Assembly: GCA_034933305.1 (NCBI GenBank)
Contig: JAYFNU010000033.1
Location: 1 to 10,972 of the forward strand
Direction of reading: 5' to 3'
DNA: 10,972 bases
From: JAYFNU01 sp034933305
GTDB taxonomy: Bacteria; Bacillota; Clostridia; Oscillospirales; Ruminococcaceae
This document shows, in pieces, positions 1 to 6,682 of the stretch. The notes beneath the pieces were generated by a model that saw only the letters and a list, made by a program, of their open reading frames with translations, was not told where the DNA came from and made no database searches. The position numbers were made by a program, and so were the translations under genes. Position 1 is the stretch's first letter. Each line of letters starts with the position of its first letter.

Positions 1-61
1 GCGCGGTCCTGTTGCTGCTGGAGAACGTCGTTTTCTTTTTGCTGTTTGTTTTAATTTTCAT
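1..61 (-). CDS. 5' end of an unidentified lysine-rich protein, cut by window edge
   Basis: An ATG at 59-61 opens a minus-strand frame that stays open to the edge of the window. The 20 visible residues read MKIKTNSKKKTTFSSSNRTA, a basic, Ser/Thr-rich, probably disordered N-terminus. An AAAGGTG-type ribosome binding site lies about 9 nt upstream of the ATG. Only about 33 nt separate it from the stop of the DJ-1 gene, so it is probably the next gene of the pcrA-led operon. Basic low-complexity N-termini like this occur in several protein families, including some FtsK/SpoIIIE translocases, but nothing visible here identifies the protein. The start is reasonably supported; the function is unknown. 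Confidence 0.55.
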   Translation of the reverse strand, partial: MKIKTNSKKKTTFSSSNRTA

Positions 62-94
62 GGTTATCGGCACCTTTTACAGAGATTGCATTCT

Positions 95-634
95 TTATTT
101 GCAGCAGATATCCGCGGCGATCTTTTCGCTCGCGCGCTTGCCCTTGACGATCTCGATGAGCCGCAGCGCAAAATCGACGGCGCTGCCGGCCGCGCGCGCG
201 GTGAGGAACGGCGCGTCGTACACGACGGCCTCGTCGGTGTAGCTGTCGCCGAGCTCCTTGACGAAGGACGGGTAGACGGTCGCTTTTTTCCCGGCGAGAA
301 GTCCCGCGTGCGCGAGGATCGAGGGCGCCGCGCAGATGGCGGCCACCGTGATGTCCTTTTCGCTCGCGAGGCGGATGGCGCGCTTGACGGTCTCGCTGTT
401 CTCGAGGTTCGTCGTGCCCGGCATGCCGCCGGGCAGCAGGATGGCCTCGATCTTGTCCTCCGGGAAGAAGGTCTCGTCGGAAATGTCGGTCATGAACGTG
501 ATGCCGTGCGAGCCGGTCGGGGTCATGCTGTTGACGCCCACCGTGCGCACCTTGACGCCCGCGCGCCGCAGCAGGTCGATGGGCACGACGGCCTCCGTTT
601 CCTCAAAGCCTTCCGCTAAAAAAACATATACCAT
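95..634 (-). CDS. DJ-1/PfpI (YajL-type) family protein
   Basis: This 179-residue protein has the length and layout of single-domain DJ-1/YajL/ThiJ proteins, a cytosolic flavodoxin-like fold. Family members are variously reported as glyoxalases, deglycases or chaperones, and are often mislabelled as thiazole monophosphate biosynthesis enzymes. The N-terminal AEGFEETEAV (residues 7-16) carries the conserved acidic residue, probably Glu14, equivalent to Glu18 of human DJ-1. LLPGGMPGT (67-75) and the nucleophile elbow AAICAAPSIL (98-107) with reactive Cys101 are intact. The C-terminal GSAVDFALRLIEIVKGK matches the conserved last helix. The start is an ATG with an AAAGGA ribosome binding site about 9 nt upstream. 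It follows the GNAT gene by 25 nt and is probably in the same transcript. Family assignment is firm; substrate and true activity cannot be read from sequence. Confidence 0.9.
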   Translation of the reverse strand: MVYVFLAEGFEETEAVVPIDLLRRAGVKVRTVGVNSMTPTGSHGITFMTDISDETFFPEDKIEAILLPGGMPGTTNLENSETVKRAIRLASEKDITVAAICAAPSILAHAGLLAGKKATVYPSFVKELGDSYTDEAVVYDAPFLTARAAGSAVDFALRLIEIVKGKRASEKIAADICCK

Positions 635-659
635 CTTTTGCGTCCTTTCGTTGTCTGCT

Positions 660-1535
660 TCAGTCGAGCATGAGATTCATGTAGGGATCCATATCGTTGA
701 TCGTCGAGCCGGCGTAGAGCGCCTTGGCCATGCCGTAGTGCTGCGTCTCCCCCTCGTACCGGAACAGGTTCTTGCGCACCGGGAGCTGGACGGTGACGGC
801 GCGGGGATTGCGCTCGAGCACGATGCGCTTGAGCAGCAGCATCTCCGCTTTTTCCGACGTTCCGTTGCATTCCTTGATGAACATGCGCTTCGCCTTGTCC
901 TCGCCGAAGATCGCATAGCTCTCGCCGAAAGCGCCGGCGTACTGCGCGACGCTCTCGCCGTAGGCCGTGCAGTCGCCGATGACGAATTCGAGCTGTTTTT
1001 CATCCCACATGATGTGCGGGATGTCGAACAGCGCCTGCTCGCGCAGCGAGAAGATCTTCGCGTAATCGGGCTTGTCGTACACCGGCTGGACGTCGCAGCG
1101 CTCGGCGTGCTCGAGCATGCCGGCCGCAAGGCGGACCATGCGGCAGTCGAAGTCGGCGGAATAGCCGCGGTTCGCGTAAAAATCGTAGAGATACCGCTCG
1201 CCCGGCACGAGCGCGCACAGCGCGTAGCCGTTCTCCCGGCAGACATGCTCGGCGTACTCGAGCAGCTTGACCATGTAGCCGTGCTGGCGGTGGGAGCGCT
1301 TGGTCGCCGCGCCGTAGATATAGGCCGTCTTGATGGTTTTTTCGCGGAAGCGGAAGCTCGTCGGGATGATGGTGAGCATGGAACAGATGTCGCCGTTCTC
1401 TTCGATGAGCAGGGTGTCGCTGATCTTCGCCACCTTGTCGTAGATGAAATCGACGTAGCTCAGCGGATCGGAAAATCCCTCGTCCCAGAGCAGCTTGATC
1501 TTGCTGATATCTTCCTGTGTCGCATTGCGGATCAT
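660..1535 (-). CDS. GNAT-family N-acetyltransferase with C-terminal extension
   Basis: The 291-residue product begins MIRNATQEDISKIKLLWDEG, a typical GNAT opening. An acetyl-CoA binding segment follows: AYIYGAATKRSHRQHGYMVKLL at about 71-92, with the Q/RxxGx/A-like RQHGY at 83-87. The C-terminal side of the GNAT fold is ALCALVPGERYLYDFYANRGY at about 105-125. About 160 further residues of unassigned sequence follow, so the protein is roughly twice a minimal GNAT domain and shorter than Eis proteins (about 400). The frame stays open further upstream, but the ATG at 1533-1535 is preferred: it overlaps the DUF2156 stop as ATGA, and the upstream part is an out-of-frame shadow of that gene. There is no strong Shine-Dalgarno (only a GGTGGTG-like stretch), which suits translational coupling. 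The acceptor is unknown; a small molecule or a protein amine is possible. Confidence 0.88.
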   Translation of the reverse strand: MIRNATQEDISKIKLLWDEGFSDPLSYVDFIYDKVAKISDTLLIEENGDICSMLTIIPTSFRFREKTIKTAYIYGAATKRSHRQHGYMVKLLEYAEHVCRENGYALCALVPGERYLYDFYANRGYSADFDCRMVRLAAGMLEHAERCDVQPVYDKPDYAKIFSLREQALFDIPHIMWDEKQLEFVIGDCTAYGESVAQYAGAFGESYAIFGEDKAKRMFIKECNGTSEKAEMLLLKRIVLERNPRAVTVQLPVRKNLFRYEGETQHYGMAKALYAGSTINDMDPYMNLMLD

Positions 1536-2413
1536 TGGAGCACCACCACAAATTTTTCTGTGACGGCAGCCGGGTAATAGGAGAGCTTGGAGCGGCGAAG
1601 GCCCTCGTCGCCCATGTCGTCCTCCCGGTTGACGAACGGATACTGCGGGCAGAACCGCTCGCAGAAACGCTGGTTGATGACGGTATAGGCGCCGTCGACG
1701 TCGTAGCTCGCCTTTTCGATGTGGGTGCAGAAGGTGCCGGCGTTGATGGGCTCGCCCATCGAGAAAGCGACGACGCGCCCGTTGACGCGCAGGCACCCGC
1801 CCTTGAAGCCGAGCTCGAAGAAATGGTCGAACGCCTCGGCCGCGGCCCCCTGCTCCTGGTGCAGCGTGACGTTTCCCTCGAGGTTTTCGGCATACCACGC
1901 GTCGTTCATCGCGCGGACCTCCGCGATGTTGTCGCGCGTGATCTCCTCGAAGGCGTTGTCGGGGTACTCGGCGCTGAACTTCGAGATGTGGTTGCGTTTG
2001 CCGTGGTATTTTTTGCCGCGCAGACCGATGAGGTCCTCGCTGTTATAAACGTATTCGGCGTAATCGCGCGAGGTGTGGAAGGCGAAGCGCCCCGGCAGCA
2101 GCCGCTCGAGCTCGTCGCAGTCCTCCCGGCGCGCGGCGACCATGTGGAACGGCACGCCGAGCGCCGCGGCGTCGTCGACGAGCGCCGTCATCGCGCCGGC
2201 GAGATCGCCCTCCCCGACGGGAAAGAGATAGGAGCGCGTCTGCTCGTCGAACCGCACGAAGCGGAAGCCGCCGGCCTGCGCCGTCTTCGTCGCGTAGGTA
2301 TTGCGCCAGATGTACAGGTTGCCGAACGTGTATTCGCAGCCCCGGTCGGGCGCCGCGTGCAGCGCCGCCGTCAGGCCGTCCCTGTCTTCCATGCCAAGTA
2401 AGTGAAACTCCAT
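1532..2413 (-). CDS. DUF2156 / phosphatidylglycerol lysyltransferase C-terminal-like protein
   Basis: This 293-residue protein has the hallmarks of the soluble DUF2156 (LPG synthase C-terminal-like) family. These are EYTFGNLYIWRNTY near the N-terminus (27-40), YVYNSEDLIGLRGKKYHGKR at 121-140 followed by NHISKF, and VNREDDMGDEGLRRSKLSYYP at 261-281. In MprF enzymes this double-GNAT fold transfers lysine or alanine from aminoacyl-tRNA to phosphatidylglycerol. Here no membrane flippase domain is present, so the donor and acceptor are unknown. It follows the tmk-like gene by 4 nt and overlaps the GNAT gene by ATGA. Its ribosome binding site is unusual: GGAGG sits 15 nt from the ATG with a small hairpin between them. 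Family assignment is strong; function is open. Confidence 0.9.
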   Translation of the reverse strand: MEFHLLGMEDRDGLTAALHAAPDRGCEYTFGNLYIWRNTYATKTAQAGGFRFVRFDEQTRSYLFPVGEGDLAGAMTALVDDAAALGVPFHMVAARREDCDELERLLPGRFAFHTSRDYAEYVYNSEDLIGLRGKKYHGKRNHISKFSAEYPDNAFEEITRDNIAEVRAMNDAWYAENLEGNVTLHQEQGAAAEAFDHFFELGFKGGCLRVNGRVVAFSMGEPINAGTFCTHIEKASYDVDGAYTVINQRFCERFCPQYPFVNREDDMGDEGLRRSKLSYYPAAVTEKFVVVLQ

Positions 2414-2433
2414 AGGGTTATCCCAAAACCTCC
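2411..2433 (-). promoter_or_regulatory. Ribosome binding site with an internal mini-hairpin (DUF2156 gene)
   Basis: GGAGG (plus-strand CCTCC at 2429-2433) lies inside the 3' end of the tmk-like gene, 15 nt from the ATG at 2411-2413, which is longer than the usual 5-9 nt. Between them GGGATAACCC (2415-2424) can fold into a 3-bp stem with a 4-nt loop. Excluding it, the gap is 5 nt. The tmk-like stop codon TAA lies in the loop region. The pairing is visible; the idea that it shortens the effective spacing is inference. Confidence 0.4.
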
Positions 2434-3086
2434 GTCGTGAGCCGCAGGACGTCCGCGGCGATATCGTCGATGGCGCGCAGCGCGCCGTCCGCGTCGCACC
2501 GGACCGTTTTCCAGCCCTGGTGCGCGGCGCAGTAGCGCGCGGCCTGTCTGCACTTTTCCTGATAGGCGAGATCCCGCTCGTGGATGTCCTTTTTCTCCTC
2601 GTCGCCGGCGTAGCGCTTGCGCATGAGCGCGCTGCCCGTTTCCGGCGAGAGATCGAGAAAAACGACCAGATCGGGCCGCGGGATCCCTAATTTATTGTAT
2701 TCGAAATCGTACAACCAGTCAAGGAAGCCGTCCCACTGCCTGCGCGGCAGCTTGTTGGTCTGAAAGACGGCGTTCGACGTCGTGTACCGGTCGCACACGA
2801 AGACGTCGCCGTTGCGGTAGTCTTTTTCCCAGTGCGACTTGTAGCTCGCATAGCGGTCGACGCCGAAAAACACCGACGACGCATAGCCGTTGACGTCGTC
2901 CGGGTGCTCCCCGAACGCGCCGCCGAGGTACAGCCGCACGAGCGCCGACGACTCCTCGCCGTAGCAGGGGAAGGACAGCTTGTGTGCCCGCGCGCCGCGC
3001 GCGCACAGGTTTTCATACAGGCGCTGCGCCTGCGTCGCCTTGCCGCAGCCGTCGAGCCCTTCGAGAACGATGAGTTTTCCGCTCAC
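2418..3086 (-). CDS. tmk: Thymidylate kinase-like (dTMP kinase family) protein
   Basis: The 222-residue product has the dTMP kinase layout: P-loop EGLDGCGKATQ at 9-19, LSFPCY (37-42) at the nucleotide-monophosphate site, CDRYTTSN at 98-105 with the conserved Asp-Arg-Tyr, and FLDLSPETGSALMRKR at 143-158. Such enzymes phosphorylate dTMP to dTDP with ATP in the cytosol. The start is a GTG at 3084-3086 overlapping the thyX stop as GTGA, with GAGGA about 11 nt upstream. ThyX makes dTMP, so the coupling places two consecutive steps of dTTP synthesis side by side. Oddly, residue 17 of the P-loop is Ala where Ser or Thr normally coordinates Mg2+. It may be a Tmk-like paralog, with a standard tmk elsewhere; another deoxynucleotide could be its substrate. 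Confidence 0.87.
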   Translation of the reverse strand: MSGKLIVLEGLDGCGKATQAQRLYENLCARGARAHKLSFPCYGEESSALVRLYLGGAFGEHPDDVNGYASSVFFGVDRYASYKSHWEKDYRNGDVFVCDRYTTSNAVFQTNKLPRRQWDGFLDWLYDFEYNKLGIPRPDLVVFLDLSPETGSALMRKRYAGDEEKKDIHERDLAYQEKCRQAARYCAAHQGWKTVRCDADGALRAIDDIAADVLRLTTEVLG

Positions 3087-3859
3087 GGTTTCGCTTCCTC
3101 TTTCAGCTTTTTATAATATGCGCGCACGCGTTCCGTCTCGCCGCAGCACATCTTTCCCTCGGGGCAGGGACCCGCGACGCACGCGGGGCCCGCGTTCACG
3201 AACAGGGACGGCGCCGCCGCGCTGACGATGCGCAGCATCTCGTCGGCGAGCGCGCGGATCTCCCACTGGGCGCGGCTGCAGCAGCGGTGCCGGAAGAAAT
3301 TGAGCAGCTCGCGGGCGTTCATCGTCATGATGAGCTTCGTCTCGCAGGCGTTCGGGAGCACGAAGCGCGCGTCCTCGATGGCCTTCTTTTCGGCCTTCGA
3401 ACGGGCCGTCTTTTCCTCGACGCCCTGCCGCGCGTATTCCTCCATGTATTTTGCCCGCAGCCGCTGCGTCAGCGCCTCATAGGCCGCGGCGTCGCGCCGC
3501 ATCGTCTCCTCGTACAGCGCGCGCGCCTCGTCGTCCGCCTCGATGGCGGGCGGCGTGACATAGCGGAAATCGTCGAGCCGCACATAGCGCTGGCTCTGGA
3601 CGCTGTAGGAGGCGAGGCGGTGCCGCGTGAGCTGCGCGAGCAGCGAGCGGGACACGCCCTCGACCGCGAAGGTGAAGCTCGCGTGCTCGATGGGGCTCTC
3701 GTGGCCCATCGAGGCGAGCAGCTCGACAAAATGCCGCGTCTTTTCGTCCGTCAGCCCGTCGAGCAGCGCGTCGGCGCCGGTGTCGGCATAGCAGAGCTTT
3801 GCCGCCGCGGCCACGATGCGCTCGGGGATGTCGGTGTGCGCGATGAGATAGACCCGCAT
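3083..3859 (-). CDS. thyX: Flavin-dependent thymidylate synthase ThyX
   Basis: ThyX converts dUMP to dTMP using methylene-tetrahydrofolate and reduced FAD. The 258-residue product shows the signature RHRX7S at 79-89 (RHR at 79-81, Ser89), followed by QRYVRLDDFRY, plus HESPIEHASFTF (53-64) upstream and RHRCCSRAQWEIR (190-202), which corresponds to the conserved C-terminal substrate-binding region. The length is close to the usual 210-260. The C-terminus carries a Cys cluster, GPACVAGPCPEGKMCCG (224-240), outside the catalytic core. The ATG at 3857-3859 is preceded by GGGAGG at good spacing, and the gene starts 16 nt after the pcrA stop. It overlaps the tmk-like kinase by 4 nt. Whether the genome also has ThyA cannot be seen here. 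Confidence 0.97.
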   Translation of the reverse strand: MRVYLIAHTDIPERIVAAAAKLCYADTGADALLDGLTDEKTRHFVELLASMGHESPIEHASFTFAVEGVSRSLLAQLTRHRLASYSVQSQRYVRLDDFRYVTPPAIEADDEARALYEETMRRDAAAYEALTQRLRAKYMEEYARQGVEEKTARSKAEKKAIEDARFVLPNACETKLIMTMNARELLNFFRHRCCSRAQWEIRALADEMLRIVSAAAPSLFVNAGPACVAGPCPEGKMCCGETERVRAYYKKLKEEAKP

Positions 3860-3875
3860 GGCATTCGCCCTCCCG

Positions 3876-6278
3876 TCAGACTTTTTTCATCGGCGCGTAA
3901 TTCGCCATCGTCTTTTTGCGGCCGTGCCGCTCAAAATCGACCTCGACGAGCGTGTCGCCGCCCAGCGGCGCCGCCGAGACGACGACGCCCCGGCCGAAGA
4001 TCTTGTGTTCGACGACGTCCCCCGGCCGGAACGCGGCCGCGCCGCTCCCCGCGGCGCTCCTGGCGCCGCCGAGCGTGATGGCGGATCCGAGCGAGATGCC
4101 GCTCTTCGCCGGCGCGCGCCGCGCGCCGCCCGAAGCATCGTCGCCGAAGCTGTAGCTGCGCGGCGCCGCGGGCGCGGCCTGCCACGCGGGGCGCTGGGGC
4201 GACAGATCGTCCTTCAGCTCGCCGGAGAATTCCTCGAGAAAGCGCGACGGAAGATTGCGCCGCGTCGCGCCGAACAGCATGCGCATCGAGCAGCGGGACA
4301 GATACAGCTTTTTCTTCGCGCGCGTGATGCCGACATAGGCGAGGCGGCGCTCCTCCTCGAGATCCTCCTCGCTGCCGCGCGACTGCTCGCCCGGGAAGAT
4401 GCCCTCCTCAAGGCCCGTGATATACACGCAGTCGAATTCGAGGCCCTTCGCGCTGTGCAGCGTCATGAGCGTGACGGCGTCGGCGTTTTCGTCGTAGTTG
4501 TCGGTGCTCGTGACGAGCGCGATCTCCTCGAGGAACTGCGCGAGATCGCCGTCGGGATTTTCCGTTTCAAAGTTTTTGATGCTGGAGACGAGCTCCTCGG
4601 CGTTCTCGAGGCGCGTCGCCCCCTCGTCGCCGAGCGCCTTGAGCATGGCGCGATAGCCCGTCGCGTCGAGCACGGTGCAGGCGAAATCGTGCAGCGTGTC
4701 GTTCTCATAGCTCTCGCGCAGCCTGTCGTAAACCGCGCAGAAGCCCGCAAGCGCGCCGCGCGCGCGGGAGAGCGTCTCGAACTCGTCCGCGCGCCGCGCG
4801 ACGTCGAGCATCGGCGCGCCGAGCCCGTCCGCGATGCGCGCGAGCTCCGCGACCGTCGCGTCGCCGAGTTTGCGCGCGGGGCGGTTGATGATGCGCGTGA
4901 AGCGCAGGTTGTCCGCCGGATTCTCGACGAGCTGCATATAGGCGAGCAGATCCTTGATCTCCTGGCGGTCGTAGAATTTAAGGCTCCCGTAGACCCGGTA
5001 GGGAATGCCCGCGCGGGCAAAATAATTTTCGATGGCGTTGCTCTGCGCGTTCATGCGGTACAGCACCGCCTGGCTGCGCAGCGGGATGCCGGCTTCGCGG
5101 TTGCGCAGCACCTGCCGGCCGACGAACGCCGCCTCTTCCCCCTCGTTGTCCGCGCAGTACACGCTGATCTTGTCGCCAGCGCCGCGGTTGCTCCACAGCG
5201 TCTTGCCCTTGCGCCCGCGGTTGTGGGCGATGACCTCGTTGGCCGCGTCGAGGATGTTCTCCGTCGAGCGGTAATTCTGTTCGAGGCGGATGACGCGCGC
5301 GCCCTCGAAATGCTTCTCGAAGCCGAGGATGTTCTCAATCGTCGCGCCGCGGAAGCGGTAGATGCTCTGGTCGTCGTCGCCGACGACGCAGATGTTGCCG
5401 TGCCCGCCCGTGAGCAGCTCGACGAGCCGGAACTGGGCGAAGCTCGTGTCCTGATATTCGTCCACCATGATATAGCGGAAGCGCTCGTTGTAATGCGCCT
5501 TCACCTCCGGCTCGCTCTCAAGCAGCCGCACGGTGTAGTAAATGAGGTCGTCGAAATCGAAGGCGCCCGCCGTTTTGAGGCGCCGCTGGTACTCGGCGTA
5601 CACGCCGGCGACCGCCTTGTCGCGGAAATCCGACGCCGTCGCCGCGAACTCCTCCGGCGACGTCATCGAATCCTTGATGCGCCCGATGCGCGACGCGAGC
5701 CAGCGCGCGGGGAACATCTTGTCGTCGACGTTCCTGTCTTTGCAGATCTCCTTGAGCACGCGGCTCTGGTCGTCGGCGTCGTAGATGCCGAAGCTCTTCG
5801 GAAAGCCGAGCCGGTCGGCGTCGCGCCGCAGAAAGCGCACGCACGCGGAGTGGAAGGTCGACGCGAAGACGTCGTTCCCCTCGGGGCCGACCGTGTCGCA
5901 GATGCGGCTTTTGAGCTGCGCGGCCGCCTTGTTCGTAAAGGTGATGGCGAGGATGCGCCAGGGCGCGGGCGCGTCGCTGCGCAGCAGCGGCCGCAGCTCC
6001 TGCGGCAGCGGGGCGCCCGACAGGGCCGCCCCGAGCGCCCGCACGTCCTCGGGCGTCGCGTCGCGCGGCAGGCGGTCGCTCGCGTAGGCGTTGCCGAATT
6101 CCAGCAGATAGCGCGTGCGGTTGACGAGCACCATCGTTTTGCCGCTGCCCGCGCCCGCGAGGATGAGCAGGGGGCCTTCCGTGCAGAAGACCGCCTCGCG
6201 CTGCACGTCGTTCAAAGAGGAGAAGCGCGATTCTATGTACTTTTTCCGGAGCTGTATGAATTCCTCGTTCGATCCCAT
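3876..6278 (-). CDS. pcrA: ATP-dependent DNA helicase PcrA/UvrD
   Basis: This 800-residue SF1A 3'-5' helicase acts in nucleotide excision repair, replication-fork clearance and RNA polymerase displacement. The motifs are intact and in order: Q-motif region SSLNDVQREAV (20-30), Walker A AGAGSGKT (41-48), Ia ILAITFTNKAA (109-119), II MVDEYQDTS (271-279), III GDDDQSIYRFRGA (300-312), IV RLEQNYRS (331-338), V TLMTLHSAKGLEFD (603-616) and VI ERRLAYVGITRAKKKLYL (643-660). A low-complexity linker leads to the Gram-positive PcrA C-terminal Tudor-like domain, FRPGDVVEHKIFGRG (750-764) to MANYAPMKKV at the end. About 45 residues separate motifs I and Ia beyond RTRYLL, roughly 35 more than in Bacillus PcrA. 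The ATG has an AGGGG ribosome binding site. It is the first gene of the left operon and has its own promoter about 30 nt upstream. Confidence 0.97.
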   Translation of the reverse strand: MGSNEEFIQLRKKYIESRFSSLNDVQREAVFCTEGPLLILAGAGSGKTMVLVNRTRYLLEFGNAYASDRLPRDATPEDVRALGAALSGAPLPQELRPLLRSDAPAPWRILAITFTNKAAAQLKSRICDTVGPEGNDVFASTFHSACVRFLRRDADRLGFPKSFGIYDADDQSRVLKEICKDRNVDDKMFPARWLASRIGRIKDSMTSPEEFAATASDFRDKAVAGVYAEYQRRLKTAGAFDFDDLIYYTVRLLESEPEVKAHYNERFRYIMVDEYQDTSFAQFRLVELLTGGHGNICVVGDDDQSIYRFRGATIENILGFEKHFEGARVIRLEQNYRSTENILDAANEVIAHNRGRKGKTLWSNRGAGDKISVYCADNEGEEAAFVGRQVLRNREAGIPLRSQAVLYRMNAQSNAIENYFARAGIPYRVYGSLKFYDRQEIKDLLAYMQLVENPADNLRFTRIINRPARKLGDATVAELARIADGLGAPMLDVARRADEFETLSRARGALAGFCAVYDRLRESYENDTLHDFACTVLDATGYRAMLKALGDEGATRLENAEELVSSIKNFETENPDGDLAQFLEEIALVTSTDNYDENADAVTLMTLHSAKGLEFDCVYITGLEEGIFPGEQSRGSEEDLEEERRLAYVGITRAKKKLYLSRCSMRMLFGATRRNLPSRFLEEFSGELKDDLSPQRPAWQAAPAAPRSYSFGDDASGGARRAPAKSGISLGSAITLGGARSAAGSGAAAFRPGDVVEHKIFGRGVVVSAAPLGGDTLVEVDFERHGRKKTMANYAPMKKV

Positions 6279-6307
6279 CGCGTTCCCCTGCCGTTTTATT
6301 TCTTATC

Positions 6308-6336
6308 AGTATAGCATATTCCCGCCGTAGAAACAA
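6308..6336 (-). promoter_or_regulatory. Promoter of the pcrA-thyX operon
   Basis: On the minus strand TATACT (plus AGTATA, 6308-6313) is preceded by TGC, giving an extended -10. TTGTTT (plus AAACAA, 6331-6336) sits 17 bp upstream as a partial -35. This predicts a start near 6301 and a leader of about 23 nt before the pcrA ATG. The -35 box lies in the U-rich tail of the preceding terminator. Confidence 0.72.
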
Positions 6337-6368
6337 ACAGGACGCAGCGCCGGTGAGGCTCTGCGTCC
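6329..6368 (-). terminator. Rho-independent terminator after the small OadG-like gene
   Basis: GGACGCAG and CTGCGTCC (plus strand 6361-6368 and 6340-6347) form an 8-bp stem whose loop contains a further short GCC/GGC pairing. On the minus strand it is followed by TGTTTGTTTCT. It begins about 20 nt after the stop codon at 6388-6390, as expected for a terminator of that monocistronic gene. Confidence 0.78.
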
Positions 6369-6387
6369 GTCGGTACACGGGGATCTG

Positions 6388-6612
6388 TCAGAATGCGCGC
6401 GTGTTGTCGAGAAGGCCTGCCATGCTCCAGGCGCCGCGTCCGGCGGCGGCAGCGCGCCGCGCGGGGCGTATGCTGCGGATCGACGCGTCCTCGCCGCAGA
6501 CCGCGGCGACGGCGGCCGCAATGGCTGCCACGACCTGTGCGGGCACACCCGTTTCCTGTGCGGCGGGACGGATCTCCCGGAGCGCTGCTGTGATCTTGTT
6601 TTTCCCGAACAT
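6388..6612 (-). CDS. Small OadG/MmdE-like protein (sodium-pump decarboxylase gamma/epsilon C-terminal type)
   Basis: This 74-residue protein has three segments. VPAQVVAAIAAAVAAVCGED (23-42) resembles the conserved 'VVAAIAAAVAA' helix. SIRSIRPARR (44-53) follows, and the protein ends in AWSMAGLLDNTRAF (61-74), resembling the 'W..AGR.EN' tail. These are traits of the soluble C-terminal part of OadG/MmdD subunits and of the short MmdE subunit of biotin-dependent, Na+-pumping acyl-CoA decarboxylases. No transmembrane N-terminus is present. The ATG has GGGAG about 9 nt upstream, and the gene has its own promoter and terminator, so it is very likely real. No decarboxylase, biotin carrier or beta subunit is in the window. 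The assignment is by pattern recognition on a short alanine-rich protein and could be wrong; the gene call is safer than the family. Confidence 0.62.
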   Translation of the reverse strand: MFGKNKITAALREIRPAAQETGVPAQVVAAIAAAVAAVCGEDASIRSIRPARRAAAAGRGAWSMAGLLDNTRAF

Positions 6613-6653
6613 ATCGTCAATCTCCCAACTTCTGCACTTAAATGCCGCTTATC

Positions 6654-6682
6654 AGTATATAGCAACCGGCCCGCAAAATCAA
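6654..6682 (-). promoter_or_regulatory. Promoter of the small OadG-like gene
   Basis: TATACT (plus AGTATA, 6654-6659) is spaced 17 bp from TTGATT (plus AATCAA, 6677-6682), and the -35 box overlaps the comF stop codon. The predicted start near 6647 gives a leader of about 35 nt. No convincing terminator lies between comF and this promoter, so read-through from recD2-comF is possible. Confidence 0.65.

Noticed and set aside
12..242. Plus-strand ORF beginning with a hydrophobic, membrane-like segment
   Set aside because: The hydrophobic stretch is the complement of a lysine-rich minus-strand start, has no clear ribosome binding site, and runs into the DJ-1 gene.
1536..1898. Extended start of the GNAT gene at 1898
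   Set aside because: The extra 121 residues are an Arg-rich shadow of the DUF2156 gene; the ATGA overlap gives a better start.
3858..6314. 818-codon open frame on the plus strand opposite pcrA
   Set aside because: Its product is Arg/Ala/Val-rich low-complexity sequence with no recognisable domain, a shadow caused by GC-rich codon use; the minus-strand PcrA has all helicase motifs.
6306..6665. 119-codon minus-strand ORF over the OadG-like gene and the pcrA promoter
   Set aside because: It spans a terminator and promoter, has Arg/Pro-rich composition and no good ribosome binding site.
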